Shown here: positions 24,592 through 33,339 of the stretch, in pieces
How the letters are laid out: every line of letters starts with the position of its first letter
Position numbering within the stretch: the first letter of the stretch is position 1
Source of the DNA: Caballeronia cordobensis
GTDB taxonomy: Bacteria; Pseudomonadota; Gammaproteobacteria; Burkholderiales; Burkholderiaceae
Direction: 5' to 3'
Length of the DNA: 64,000 bases
Assembly (NCBI RefSeq): GCF_001544575.2
Contig: NZ_FCNY02000016.1
Location: 98,780 to 162,779 of the forward strand
Translations under genes and position numbers: made by a program
Notes under the pieces: model-generated
The model's database searches: none
Seen by the model: the letters and a program-made list of their open reading frames with translations, nothing else
What the model was told of the DNA's origin: nothing

Positions 24592-25323
24592 ATGAACAGG
24601 ACATCGAAGAAGGTGGCGGTCATAGCGGGGGTCGGAGAAGGACTGGGACAAGCGATCGCACGGCGGTTCGCGCCGGACTATCACGTCGTCATGTTTGCCC
24701 GCGATCTGGAGAAGTTGCAGGGCTACGCCGCGCAGTTGCGCGAGGCGGGTAGCGAAGCCACCGGCATGAAGGTGGACCTGCGCGTGGAGCGCGAGATCGT
24801 GGAGGCGCTCGCGACGATCGAGCAGGAGATCGGGCCGATCGAAGTCGCGGTGTACAACGCGGGCGCACAGCATCGCAAGCCGTTGCTGGAGATTAGCGGC
24901 GACGCTTTCGAGAAAGTCTGGCGGCTGGGTGCATTTGGCGCGTTCGTATTCGCACGCGAAGCGGTGCGGCACATGGAGCCACGCGGCAAGGGCACGATTA
25001 TTTTCACGGGCGCGACCTCATCGCTGCGCGGCGGGGCGAACTTCGGCGCGTTTGCAGCAGCTAAGTTCGCAACTCGTGCGGTGATTCAGAGCATTGCGCG
25101 GGAGTTCGGACCGAAGGGCATCCACGCGGCCACAGTGATTATCGACGGCGCGGTGAACATGCCGGCGATCCATCGGCTGTTTCCGGATCTGGCCAAGAGC
25201 ATGCCGCCCGACGGCATGTTATCGACCGATGAAGTGGCCGAAACGTATTACCAGATTCATCGGCAGCATCGCAGCGCATGGACACTCGAAGCCGATCTGC
25301 GGCCCTATAGCGAGAAGTTCTGA
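24592..25323 (+). CDS. SDR family oxidoreductase, duplicated copy 2 (catalytic Tyr replaced by Phe)
   Basis: 243 residues, nearly identical to the protein at 15428-16156; it has YHVVMFARD where copy 1 has YLVMFARD, plus Asp/Glu and Gln/Lys exchanges. The same substitution of Phe for the catalytic Tyr is present (AFAAAK). It is the first gene of the rightward operon, 12 bases before a GST. The strong bias to synonymous differences suggests that both copies are under selection. The reaction is unknown; SDRs lacking Tyr may act as lyases, isomerases or altered dehydrogenases. Confidence 0.93.
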   Translation: MNRTSKKVAVIAGVGEGLGQAIARRFAPDYHVVMFARDLEKLQGYAAQLREAGSEATGMKVDLRVEREIVEALATIEQEIGPIEVAVYNAGAQHRKPLLEISGDAFEKVWRLGAFGAFVFAREAVRHMEPRGKGTIIFTGATSSLRGGANFGAFAAAKFATRAVIQSIAREFGPKGIHAATVIIDGAVNMPAIHRLFPDLAKSMPPDGMLSTDEVAETYYQIHRQHRSAWTLEADLRPYSEKF

Positions 25324-25335
25324 CGGGAGCGCGTC

Positions 25336-26007
25336 ATGGAGGAGACAGACCTGACCCTGTGGGGCATGGGCACGGTACGTAATCTCAGAGTCCACTGGAT
25401 GCTCATGGAGATGGGACTGGATTACACCTTCTATCCGGTGCATCCACGCAGCGGCGAAACCTATACCGAAGAATTCCTGAAGATCAATCCGCGGCACAAG
25501 GTGCCGGTGCTTCGGCATCGCGATGTCGTGGTCACGGAAAGCGCGGCCATCATCAGCTACGTCAGCGAGGCGTTCGCGCCGCCGCCCGGCATCTATGTGC
25601 CGGCCACGGCGCAGGCGCGCGCCAAGCTGAACGAATGGTGCTTTTTCATCATGACGGAGTTCGACGCGCACACGCTCTACGTGATCCGCCGCCATACGAC
25701 ATTTTCGAGTCTCTATGGCGAATCGCCGACCGCGTGCAAGGCCGCCAAGGAGTACTTCATGGACCAGCTCCAGGCGATCGCGCCGTTGATCGACAAGAGC
25801 GGGTTTCTGGTCGGAGGCAAGCTCAGTTGCGCGGATATTCTTCTGACCACCTGCATCGACTGGGCGATCGAATATAGCTTCGAGTTGCCGCCCAATATCG
25901 TCGCGTACCACGAACAGCATTCGAACCGTCCCGCCTACAAGGGCGCGTTCAGAAAGACATTCATGGATCCCGCGAGCATTCCCGATCTCATGCGCATCCC
26001 GAGATAG
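25336..26007 (+). CDS. Glutathione S-transferase family protein
   Basis: 223 residues. N-terminal thioredoxin fold (LWGMGTVRNLRVHWMLMEMG; NPRHKVPVLRHRDVVVTES with the cis-Pro VPVL and the glutathione-binding ES pair) and a helical C-terminal domain. GGGAG precedes ATG 25336, 12 bases after the SDR stop, so the two are co-transcribed. It may conjugate glutathione to a pathway intermediate (as in isoprene or lignin aryl-ether breakdown) or release it. Confidence 0.92.
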   Translation: MEETDLTLWGMGTVRNLRVHWMLMEMGLDYTFYPVHPRSGETYTEEFLKINPRHKVPVLRHRDVVVTESAAIISYVSEAFAPPPGIYVPATAQARAKLNEWCFFIMTEFDAHTLYVIRRHTTFSSLYGESPTACKAAKEYFMDQLQAIAPLIDKSGFLVGGKLSCADILLTTCIDWAIEYSFELPPNIVAYHEQHSNRPAYKGAFRKTFMDPASIPDLMRIPR

Positions 26008-26065
26008 CGCGGGATGTGCCCACAGAAAACGGTTTCTGGAAACGTGTCATTCATTGGAGAAGATG

Positions 26066-27262
26066 ATGTCCGGACCTCTTAGCGGCGTCACCATACTGGA
26101 TATTTCGACCGTGGTGGCGGGCCCGCTCGCCACCATGCATCTCGCCGATCAGGGCGCGAACGTAATCAAGGTCGAGCCTCCCGGTGGCGATATCAATCGC
26201 CGCAGTCGCCAGAAAGTCAGTGAAAACGGCCAGTTCTCCGCGCTTTTCATTTCGACCAATCACGGCAAGCGTTCGATTGCGCTGGATCTGAAGAATGCGG
26301 AAGCGATGGCCGCGTTTCGCAAGCTGCTTCTGAAAGCCGACGTGCTCGTGCAGAACTTTCGTCCCGGCACGACCGAGAAGCTCGGCATCGGCTGGGAAGA
26401 TGTTCGCAAGATCAATCCACGCACTATTTATGTCTCGATCACCGGCGTCGGCGACGATGGCCCGTATGTACGCAAGCGCATCTACGACCCGATGATTCAG
26501 GCGCTTTCCGGCATGGCCGACATTCAGTCGGAGCAGACCACACGCCGCCCGCAGATGATCCGTACGATTCTCGCGGACAAGACGACTTCGATCTTTGCCG
26601 CGCAAGCAATCACCGCCGCGTTGTTCGCCCGTGAAAAGACGGGGCTCGGCCAACACATCCGGTTGTCGTTGCTCGGCACGATGCTGTCGTTTCTCTGGCC
26701 CGAGGCCATGATGCAGTACACGGTGGTCGGCCGCGAAAGCACCGCGGCCGCAACCAATGTGGGACCGGATCTCGTGTTCGAGACGCGGGACGGATTCATG
26801 ACGGTCGGAACTATTTCGGATGCCGAATGGAAAGGCTTCTGCGATGCAGTCGAACGGCCCGAACTCAAGGAAGACGAACGCTTCGCCACGGCGGAATTCC
26901 GCAACCTGAACAGCATCGAGCGCATCAACATCATGGCGGCGATCCTGCGTGAAGGTGAACGCGACGAGTGGCTGCGTCGTCTCGATCGCGCAGATGTGCC
27001 TTGCGCTCCCGTGTTACGGCGCAACGAGATCATCGACAACGAGCAGGTCCGCGCGATGAATCTGGTGCAGACGCTCGAACAGCCGTTCGTCGGCGAAGTG
27101 CGCCAGCCATCGCCTGCCGCGCGCTTCGACGATACGCCTTCCGCCATTCGCGGACCCGCGCCCGGTATCGGCGAGCATACGCGCGACATCCTGTCTGAAG
27201 TGGGACTGAGCGACGCGCAAATCGAAGGGCTGATTACATCGGGGGCAGCGCGCGCGGGCTGA
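26066..27262 (+). CDS. CaiB/BaiF family CoA-transferase
   Basis: 398 residues from ATG 26066 (TTGGAG lies 6 bases upstream; ATG 26063 is an alternative). Class III CoA-transferase signatures: VLDLS-like ILDISTVVAGPLATMHLADQ, VQNFRPGTTEKLGIGW, the GVGDDGPY loop, and Asp171 in ILADKTTS as the expected catalytic aspartate that forms the mixed anhydride. Moves CoA between carboxylic acids, activating the substrate without ATP. Follows the GST in the operon and complements the thiolase on the other strand. Confidence 0.94.
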   Translation: MSGPLSGVTILDISTVVAGPLATMHLADQGANVIKVEPPGGDINRRSRQKVSENGQFSALFISTNHGKRSIALDLKNAEAMAAFRKLLLKADVLVQNFRPGTTEKLGIGWEDVRKINPRTIYVSITGVGDDGPYVRKRIYDPMIQALSGMADIQSEQTTRRPQMIRTILADKTTSIFAAQAITAALFAREKTGLGQHIRLSLLGTMLSFLWPEAMMQYTVVGRESTAAATNVGPDLVFETRDGFMTVGTISDAEWKGFCDAVERPELKEDERFATAEFRNLNSIERINIMAAILREGERDEWLRRLDRADVPCAPVLRRNEIIDNEQVRAMNLVQTLEQPFVGEVRQPSPAARFDDTPSAIRGPAPGIGEHTRDILSEVGLSDAQIEGLITSGAARAG

Positions 27263-27306
27263 GTCCGCTGCGTGTATCTGTCGCTTACATCGATTCACGG
27301 AGGACT

Positions 27307-28449
27307 ATGGACATCGGTATTCCCGCGGAGACGCGGGACAACGAAAGGCGGGTTGCCGCAACGCCTGAGACAGTGAAGAAGTATGTATCGCAAGGGCTGC
27401 GGGTCCGCGTGCAACGCGGAGCGGGCGCCGCAGCGGCGTTCGACGATGAGGCCTATACAGAGGCCGGTGCGACTATCACCGATGCGCAAGGTGCGTTTGC
27501 CGCCGACCTGGTGTTGAAGGTGCAGTCGCCGAAGGCCGAAGAGATTGCATGGCTCAAGCGCGGCGCAGTGCTCGTCGGCATGCTCGATCCGTTCAATGCG
27601 CAGCATGCCGCAGCGCTGGCGACGGCCGGCGTGACGGCGTTCGCGCTCGAAACAGCGCCGCGAACCACGCGTGCGCAAGCGCTCGACGTGCTGAGCTCGC
27701 AGGCGAATATCGCAGGCTACAAGGCGGTGCTGGTCGCCACGCATCACTATCCGCGCTTCATGCCGATGCTGATGACGGCAGCTGGCACCGTCAAGGCCGC
27801 GCGCGTGCTGATTCTGGGCGCGGGCGTTGCGGGCCTTCAGGCCATCGCCACGGCCAAGCGCCTCGGTGCGGTCGTCGAGGCGTCGGATGTGCGGCCTGCC
27901 GTGAAGGAGCAGATCGAATCGCTCGGCGCGAAGTTCCTCGACGTGCCCTTCGAAACCGATATGGAGCGCGAAGCCGCGCAGGGTGTCGGCGGCTATGCGC
28001 GACCCATGCCGGCCTCATGGCTCACGCGTCAGGCTGCCCTCGTGCACGAGCGCGCAAAACAGGCCGATGTCGTCATCACGACCGCGCTCATTCCGGGACG
28101 GGACGCGCCGACGCTCATCTCCGCTGAAACCGTGCGGGCGATGAAACCGGGCGCGGTGTTGGTCGATCTCGCTGCCGGACGCGGCGCCGCTGTCGACGGA
28201 CGCAGGGGCGGCAACTGCCCGCTCACTGAAACCGACGAGGTGATCGTCAAGCACGGCGTGACGATCGTCGGCTACGCCAATCTCGCGGCGCAGGTTCCCG
28301 CCGATGCCTCGGCGCTCTATGCACGCAATCTGCTCGACTTCGTGAAGCTGATCGTGACGAAGGACGGCGCATTGAACATCGACATGAACGACGACATCGT
28401 TGCGGCCACGCTGCTCGCACGCGACGGCGAAGTCGCACGCAGGACATAA
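27307..28449 (+). CDS. pntAA: NAD(P) transhydrogenase subunit alpha, part 1 (NAD-binding domain I)
   Basis: 380 residues. Soluble NAD(H)-binding domain of the proton-translocating transhydrogenase: start MDIGIPAETRDNERRVAATP, Rossmann motif LILGAGVAGLQAIATAKRLG, SDVRPAVKEQIESLG and GYARPM. GGAGGACT precedes the ATG. In split systems the membrane part of alpha is a separate gene, here pntAB 19 bases downstream. The complex uses the proton gradient to make NADPH from NADH. Its place in a catabolic operon suggests the pathway consumes NADPH. Confidence 0.95.
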   Translation: MDIGIPAETRDNERRVAATPETVKKYVSQGLRVRVQRGAGAAAAFDDEAYTEAGATITDAQGAFAADLVLKVQSPKAEEIAWLKRGAVLVGMLDPFNAQHAAALATAGVTAFALETAPRTTRAQALDVLSSQANIAGYKAVLVATHHYPRFMPMLMTAAGTVKAARVLILGAGVAGLQAIATAKRLGAVVEASDVRPAVKEQIESLGAKFLDVPFETDMEREAAQGVGGYARPMPASWLTRQAALVHERAKQADVVITTALIPGRDAPTLISAETVRAMKPGAVLVDLAAGRGAAVDGRRGGNCPLTETDEVIVKHGVTIVGYANLAAQVPADASALYARNLLDFVKLIVTKDGALNIDMNDDIVAATLLARDGEVARRT

Positions 28450-28468
28450 CGACAAAGGAGACACGGCG

Positions 28469-28807
28469 ATGGATGTCATCAACCATACCGTCATCGATCT
28501 GATCATTTTCGTGCTGGCGATCTACGTCGGATATCACGTGGTCTGGAACGTCACGCCCGCGTTGCACACGCCGCTGATGGCAGTCACCAACGCGATCTCG
28601 GCGATCGTGATCGTCGGCGCGATGTTGGCGACCGGGCTCACCGTCGGCGCGGGGCCGAGGTTTTTCGGCGCGCTTGCGGTGTTGCTCGCGGCGGTGAACG
28701 TTTTCGGCGGCTTCCTCGTGACGCGAAGGATGCTCGAGATGTTTCGCAAGAAAGAGCCGAAGCGGATCGCTTCGTCCGATCAGGTTCGGATGGAGGGTAC
28801 GCGATGA
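28469..28807 (+). CDS. pntAB: NAD(P) transhydrogenase subunit alpha, part 2 (membrane domain)
   Basis: 112 residues with about three membrane helices (LIIFVLAIYVGYHVVWNV; AISAIVIVGAMLATGL; FFGALAVLLAAVNVFGGFLV) ending RRMLEMF, as in the membrane part of PntA. AAAGGAG at 28454-28460 fixes ATG 28469; longer upstream frames overlap pntAA. The stop overlaps the start of pntB in ATGA, giving translational coupling. Confidence 0.95.
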   Translation: MDVINHTVIDLIIFVLAIYVGYHVVWNVTPALHTPLMAVTNAISAIVIVGAMLATGLTVGAGPRFFGALAVLLAAVNVFGGFLVTRRMLEMFRKKEPKRIASSDQVRMEGTR

Positions 28808-30246
28808 GCATGAGCCTCGTGACCTTGCTGTATCTGCTGGCCTCGGTGTGTTTCATTCAGGCGTTGAAGGGCTTGTCGAATCCGCGCACCGCCCGCTTCG
28901 GCAACGCGTTTGGCATGGCCGGCATGCTCATCGCGATCCTCACCACGATCGCATTGATCGTGAGGCAAGCCACCGCGCTCGGTTCCGGCCTCGCGGTCGG
29001 GCTCGGCTTGCTGATGGGTGCGCTCGTGATCGGTGGCGCTATCGGTGCGTTCGTCGCGGCGCGCGTCGCGATGACGCGGATGCCCGAACTGGTCGCGGCG
29101 ATGCATTCGTTGATCGGTCTTGCAGCGGTGTGTATTGCGTATGCGGTCGTGTCGGAACCTTCCGCGTTCGGGCTTGCACCGGCTGGACGCGAGATGCCGT
29201 ACGGCAATCGCATCGAGTTGTTCATCGGCACGTTCGTTGGCGCGATCACGTTCTCGGGATCGGTCATCGCGTTCGGAAAGCTGTCGGGCAAGTACAGGTT
29301 CCGGCTGTTTCAGGGCGCGCCGGTCGTGTACTCGGGACAGCATTTGATCAACCTGCTGCTGGCCATCGCGATGATCGGCTTCGGCGCGATGTTCTTCTTC
29401 ACGCAGGCGTGGCTGCCGTTCATCGTGATGACGATTATCGCTTTTGCGCTGGGCGTGCTGATCATCATTCCGATCGGCGGCGCGGACATGCCGGTGGTCG
29501 TGTCGATGCTCAACTCATATTCGGGCTGGGCGGCAGCGGGCATCGGCTTCTCGTTGAACAATCCGATGCTGATCATCGCGGGATCGCTCGTCGGTTCATC
29601 GGGTGCGATTCTGTCGTATATCATGTGCCGCGCAATGAATCGCTCGTTCTTTAGCGTGATCCTCGGCGGCTTCGGCGCTCAGGCGGGCGAGAGCGCGGCA
29701 AGTGGCGCGTCGGAACAGCGTCCGGTCAAGGCGGGCTCGGCCGACGACGCATCGTTCATGCTCGGCAATGCGGAAAGCGTGGTGATCGTGCCGGGCTATG
29801 GACTGGCCGTCGCGCGTGCACAGCATGCGTTGAAGGAGCTCACCGACAAGCTCGCCGGGAAGGGCGTCGATGTGAAGTACGCGATCCATCCGGTTGCGGG
29901 CCGCATGCCGGGACATATGAACGTTCTGCTCGCCGAAGCCGAAGTGCCTTACGACAGCGTGTTCGAGATGGAAGACATCAACGGCGAATTCGGTCAGGTG
30001 GATGTGGTGCTGGTGCTCGGGGCGAACGACGTCGTCAACCCTGCCGCGAAGACCGATCCAAAGTCGCCGATCGCAGGCATGCCGATCATCGACGCTTATA
30101 AGGCGCGTACCGTGATCGTCAACAAGCGGTCGATGGCGGCGGGCTACGCGGGTCTCGACAACGATCTGTTCTATATGGACAAGACGATGATGGTGTTCGG
30201 CGATGCGAAGAAGGTGATCGAGGACATGGTGAAGGCGTCATCCTGA
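28804..30246 (+). CDS. pntB: NAD(P) transhydrogenase subunit beta
   Basis: 480 residues. The N-terminal half has about eight or nine membrane helices; the C-terminal soluble domain III binds NADP(H) (VVIVPGYGLAVARAQHALKE, HPVAGRMPGHMNVLLAEA, VLGANDVVNPAA, VNKRSMAAGYAGLDN). Its start overlaps the pntAB stop by ATGA. With the two alpha parts it forms the complete inner-membrane complex. Length is normal. Confidence 0.96.
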   Translation: MSMSLVTLLYLLASVCFIQALKGLSNPRTARFGNAFGMAGMLIAILTTIALIVRQATALGSGLAVGLGLLMGALVIGGAIGAFVAARVAMTRMPELVAAMHSLIGLAAVCIAYAVVSEPSAFGLAPAGREMPYGNRIELFIGTFVGAITFSGSVIAFGKLSGKYRFRLFQGAPVVYSGQHLINLLLAIAMIGFGAMFFFTQAWLPFIVMTIIAFALGVLIIIPIGGADMPVVVSMLNSYSGWAAAGIGFSLNNPMLIIAGSLVGSSGAILSYIMCRAMNRSFFSVILGGFGAQAGESAASGASEQRPVKAGSADDASFMLGNAESVVIVPGYGLAVARAQHALKELTDKLAGKGVDVKYAIHPVAGRMPGHMNVLLAEAEVPYDSVFEMEDINGEFGQVDVVLVLGANDVVNPAAKTDPKSPIAGMPIIDAYKARTVIVNKRSMAAGYAGLDNDLFYMDKTMMVFGDAKKVIEDMVKASS

Positions 30247-30291
30247 GCACGTCGCTGACTTGGCTAACTTTACGAAGGAGCTTGAATATCC

Positions 30292-31218
30292 ATGAAGATG
30301 CTGGTTTTCGGCGCCGGAGCGATCGGCGGTTACTACGGCGCGCGCATGATCGAAGCCGGCGCGGATGTGACGTTCCTGGTCAGGCCGAAACGCGCCGAGA
30401 TCCTGCATGCGACGGGGCTTAAAGTCAAAAGCGAACTGGGCGATTTCAGCGGGAAGGTAAAAACGGTCACGCATGGCGAACTCGATACCATCTATGACGT
30501 GATCCTGGTCGCGTGCAAGACCTACGATCTCGACGCCGCCATCGAACAGCTTGCACCGGCTTGCGGCCCGCATACGGTCGTTTTGCCTTTACTCAATGGC
30601 ATGCGTGCGTATGAACGTCTGGACGAACGGCTTGATCGGCGTCACATCGCGGGTGGCGTCGCGTATATCGCAACGATGCTCGACCGCGGCGGCGAGATCG
30701 TTCACTTCGGTTCGGGAGACACGTTGATCGTCGGAGCGCGCGACGATGCGCAAGCCGAGATCATTGGCGCACTGCACACGCTGATGGCGACCACGTCGGG
30801 GGTTCGTCAACAATCGCCTTATATCGTGCAGGCGCTCTGGAACAAATGGGTGATGATTGCAGCGGGCGCCCTCATGACGTGTCTCATGCGCGGCACGGTC
30901 CGCGATATTCTCGCGACAGACGATGGCGTTGCGTTGATGGAACGCGCCATGCGCGAGTGCATGCAAGTGGCGCGACTATCCGGTTATCCTTTGCCCGAGC
31001 ACGCAATAGGTGCCATGCGAGAGCGATTGCTCGATCGATCGGCCGCCTGGGCGGCATCGATGATGCGCGATATCGATCAGGGACAGAGGCGTCTCGAGGC
31101 AGAAGACATCGTGGGTGAGATGGTGCGCCGCGGGGACCGGCATGGCCTCGATATGTCGCTCGCGCGCAGTGCATATTGTCATCTTCAGGTGTACGAGCGC
31201 CAGCGTGCGGCTGCATGA
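30292..31218 (+). CDS. Ketopantoate reductase family (2-dehydropantoate 2-reductase-like) protein
   Basis: 308 residues. Rossmann start MLVFGAGAIGGYYGARM, the KTYDL segment, LPLLNGMRAYERLDER and the catalytic-lysine region ALWNKWVMIAAGALMTC match the PanE/ApbA family. AAGGAG lies about 12 bases before ATG 30292. The location at the end of a catabolic operon with transhydrogenase, which supplies NADPH, suggests a pathway-specific keto-acid reductase more than pantothenate synthesis. It converges with a GST gene. Confidence 0.9.
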   Translation: MKMLVFGAGAIGGYYGARMIEAGADVTFLVRPKRAEILHATGLKVKSELGDFSGKVKTVTHGELDTIYDVILVACKTYDLDAAIEQLAPACGPHTVVLPLLNGMRAYERLDERLDRRHIAGGVAYIATMLDRGGEIVHFGSGDTLIVGARDDAQAEIIGALHTLMATTSGVRQQSPYIVQALWNKWVMIAAGALMTCLMRGTVRDILATDDGVALMERAMRECMQVARLSGYPLPEHAIGAMRERLLDRSAAWAASMMRDIDQGQRRLEAEDIVGEMVRRGDRHGLDMSLARSAYCHLQVYERQRAAA

Positions 31219-31241
31219 GGATTGACGCGCGGGCGCGAAAC

Positions 31242-31871
31242 TCAAACGTCGAATGCCCGCATCCCTCGCACGACCGATGGCCGCGCCATTGCGGCTTCAT
31301 ACCAGCGTCTCAATGCGGGCAACGTATTCCATGGCAACTCACGTTCGTAGGTATTGACGATAGTGACCGCGGCGATATCCGCCAATCCAAACCGGTCGCC
31401 ACCAAGGAACGCGCTCTCCGATGCGAAGCGTTCGGCGAGACCGATCGCGTGCATCGCCCGGTCATTCAGGATTTTCCGGGCGACGTTGGCGGTGGCTTCG
31501 GTGCGAAGCCAGAACGCGGCGTGGCTCGGCAAGATCACGTCCGTGAGAAAGAAGAAGAATCGCTCATGCGCGCGGGCGCGCCACTCGCGCGAGCCAAGCA
31601 AGATCTCGGGCGCGAGATCGGCCAGGTGGTACAGAATAGCGTTCGACTGCGTAAGGACCAACGGTGCGTGCTCAGGGCCGCGACTGCGGTCGACGATGAC
31701 CGGCACCTTCCCCGAAGGGTTCAAGGCCATGAACTCGGCGGACTGATGCTCCCCCTGCCTTAAATCGACCAGCCGGACCGTATAGGGAAGTCCGGCTTCC
31801 TCGAAGGCAATCGCCACCCGAATAGAGTTGCCTGTGCGGGCACCGTACAGGTCGTAAGGAACGTGGGTCAT
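31242..31871 (-). CDS. Glutathione S-transferase family protein
   Basis: 209 residues. The thioredoxin-like N-terminal domain has YGARTGNSIRVAIAFEEAGL (Ser in the active-site turn) and NPSGKVPVIVD with the cis-Pro; the glutathione-binding QSNAILYHLA follows, then an all-helical C-terminal domain (FLGGDRFGLADIAAVTIV). The pattern resembles the YfcG/Ure2-type or beta-like GSTs. It is convergent with the ketopantoate-reductase-like gene and not evidently in an operon. Confidence 0.92.
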   Translation of the reverse strand: MTHVPYDLYGARTGNSIRVAIAFEEAGLPYTVRLVDLRQGEHQSAEFMALNPSGKVPVIVDRSRGPEHAPLVLTQSNAILYHLADLAPEILLGSREWRARAHERFFFFLTDVILPSHAAFWLRTEATANVARKILNDRAMHAIGLAERFASESAFLGGDRFGLADIAAVTIVNTYERELPWNTLPALRRWYEAAMARPSVVRGMRAFDV

Positions 31872-31949
31872 GTGAGCTCGCTTCGTGCATGGCGTTGCGC
31901 CTATGTTGATTCGAAATAGCGAGAACAGTCAACATGATTCCGGGTGATG

Positions 31950-33239
31950 TCAGAAGACCGTCGCCTTTTTCAGGAAGCGAGCGCGCATCGGCTTGAGCGC
32001 GAAAAGGGCGAGTATGGCAGTGACGATATCCAGCGTGATCGCGACGCTAAAGACCGGCACCCAGCTTGCCGCATGCTGATGCAACAGCGCCGCGAGCGGC
32101 CCGCCGAAGATGGAGCCGATGCCCTGAGAGATGTACAGCCAGCCGTAGTTCTCGGTCGCGTGGCGCGTGCCGAACGTATCGGTCAGCGTGGACGGGAACA
32201 GCGAGAAGATTTCGCCCCAGCCGAAAAACACCACGCCCGAGAGCAACACGAACAGCACGGCGTTGTCGCGCGTGAGGAGCCACAGCGCCATCGCGACGCC
32301 TTCGAGCGCGAACGCGAAGAACATCGTGTTTTCGCGGCCGAAGCGATCGGACACCCAGCCGAACAGCGGACGCGTGAGGCCGTTCGTGAAGCGGTCGATG
32401 GTCAGCGCGAGCGGCAGCGCGGCCATGCCGAACACGATGACCTTCGTAATGCCGAAGTCCGCCGCGAAGGTCGCCATCTGCGAGGTGACCATGAGGCCCG
32501 AGGTGGACATCATCGTCATCATGGCGAACATGAGCCAGAAGAGCGGCGACTTCATCATCTGCGAAGGACGAAGATTCGGCACGCCCGATGCCGCCGCAGC
32601 CGACGCCGGTCCGGACGCCGCATCGCGCGGCACGCGCAGGCCCTGCGAGGCGAGGAAGCCCACGATCGCGAAAGCGATGCCGTAGATCCACAGCGTGGCG
32701 TCGAGTCCGCGCGCCGCAAGCGATGCCGAGATCGGGAACGTGGTCACGATCGCGCCCATGCCGTAGCCCGCCGCCACCGCGCCGGCCGCGAAGCCGCGCC
32801 GGTCCGGGAACCAGCGCACCATCAGTCCGACGACGCCGACATACACGATGCCCGTGCCCAGTCCGCCGACGAGACCATACGTGAGATAGAGCATCGACGT
32901 GCTCGTGGCCATCGAGGCCAGTACCCAGCTCAGGCCCGACATCACCGTGCCGAGCGAGATCAGCAGGCGCGGTCCGAAACGGTCGATCAGCTTGCCCTGA
33001 AACGGCGAAAAGAACGTCTGCAGGATGATGAGCATCGAGAAGGTCACCTGCAGTTCCGGCAGCGGCACGCCGAGCTTCGCCGACAGTGGCTTCGTGAGCA
33101 GCGTCCAGACGTATTGCGGGCTGGAGATCGCCATCATGCAGAGAAGGCCCAGGCCGAGCTGGAGCCAGCGGTTATGTGCGACGACGGCGGGCGAGGGCAC
33201 GGCGGCATCGTCGTGCATCGTCTGGATGCGAGTGTTCAT
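31950..33239 (-). CDS. MFS transporter, oxalate/formate antiporter (OFA/OxlT) family
   Basis: 429 residues with about 12 membrane helices. N-terminal MAISSPQYVWTLLTKPLSAK and FGPRLLISLGTVMSGLSWVL, GLGTGIVYVGVVGLMVRWFP and GWGEIFSLFPSTLTDTFG are typical of the OFA family, which exchanges oxalate, formate or other small carboxylates. It lies downstream of the gamma-glutamyltransferase-type gene on the same strand (100 bases). If the enzyme cluster yields oxalate or oxamate, this carrier could export it or import a precursor; the substrate is not proven. Confidence 0.9.
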   Translation of the reverse strand: MNTRIQTMHDDAAVPSPAVVAHNRWLQLGLGLLCMMAISSPQYVWTLLTKPLSAKLGVPLPELQVTFSMLIILQTFFSPFQGKLIDRFGPRLLISLGTVMSGLSWVLASMATSTSMLYLTYGLVGGLGTGIVYVGVVGLMVRWFPDRRGFAAGAVAAGYGMGAIVTTFPISASLAARGLDATLWIYGIAFAIVGFLASQGLRVPRDAASGPASAAAASGVPNLRPSQMMKSPLFWLMFAMMTMMSTSGLMVTSQMATFAADFGITKVIVFGMAALPLALTIDRFTNGLTRPLFGWVSDRFGRENTMFFAFALEGVAMALWLLTRDNAVLFVLLSGVVFFGWGEIFSLFPSTLTDTFGTRHATENYGWLYISQGIGSIFGGPLAALLHQHAASWVPVFSVAITLDIVTAILALFALKPMRARFLKKATVF

Positions 33240-33339
33240 TGCGTTCCCCGGTTGTAGTGCGAATCAAGAAGAATGAGAGGCGCCCTCCGGTCCGGCGAAG
33301 CGCAAGACCGGACGGCGAGGGTCGATGTGCCCTGAAGCG

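Larger units (their letters stand above)
24439..25323. repeat. 885-bp duplicated segment, copy 2 (parental copy)
   Basis: Partner of 15275-16156. Here both divergent genes are complete: the leftward SDR begins inside the repeat and continues beyond it, so this copy is the likely donor. Promoter sequence is identical between copies; the coding differences are mostly synonymous. Confidence 0.93.

Noticed and set aside
24462..24623. N-terminal extension of the leftward SDR to 24623
   Set aside because: It covers the divergent promoter and the start of the opposite SDR; GTG 24461 has a ribosome site and fits the SDR start. The same extension appears in front of the dead stub at 15275-15297.
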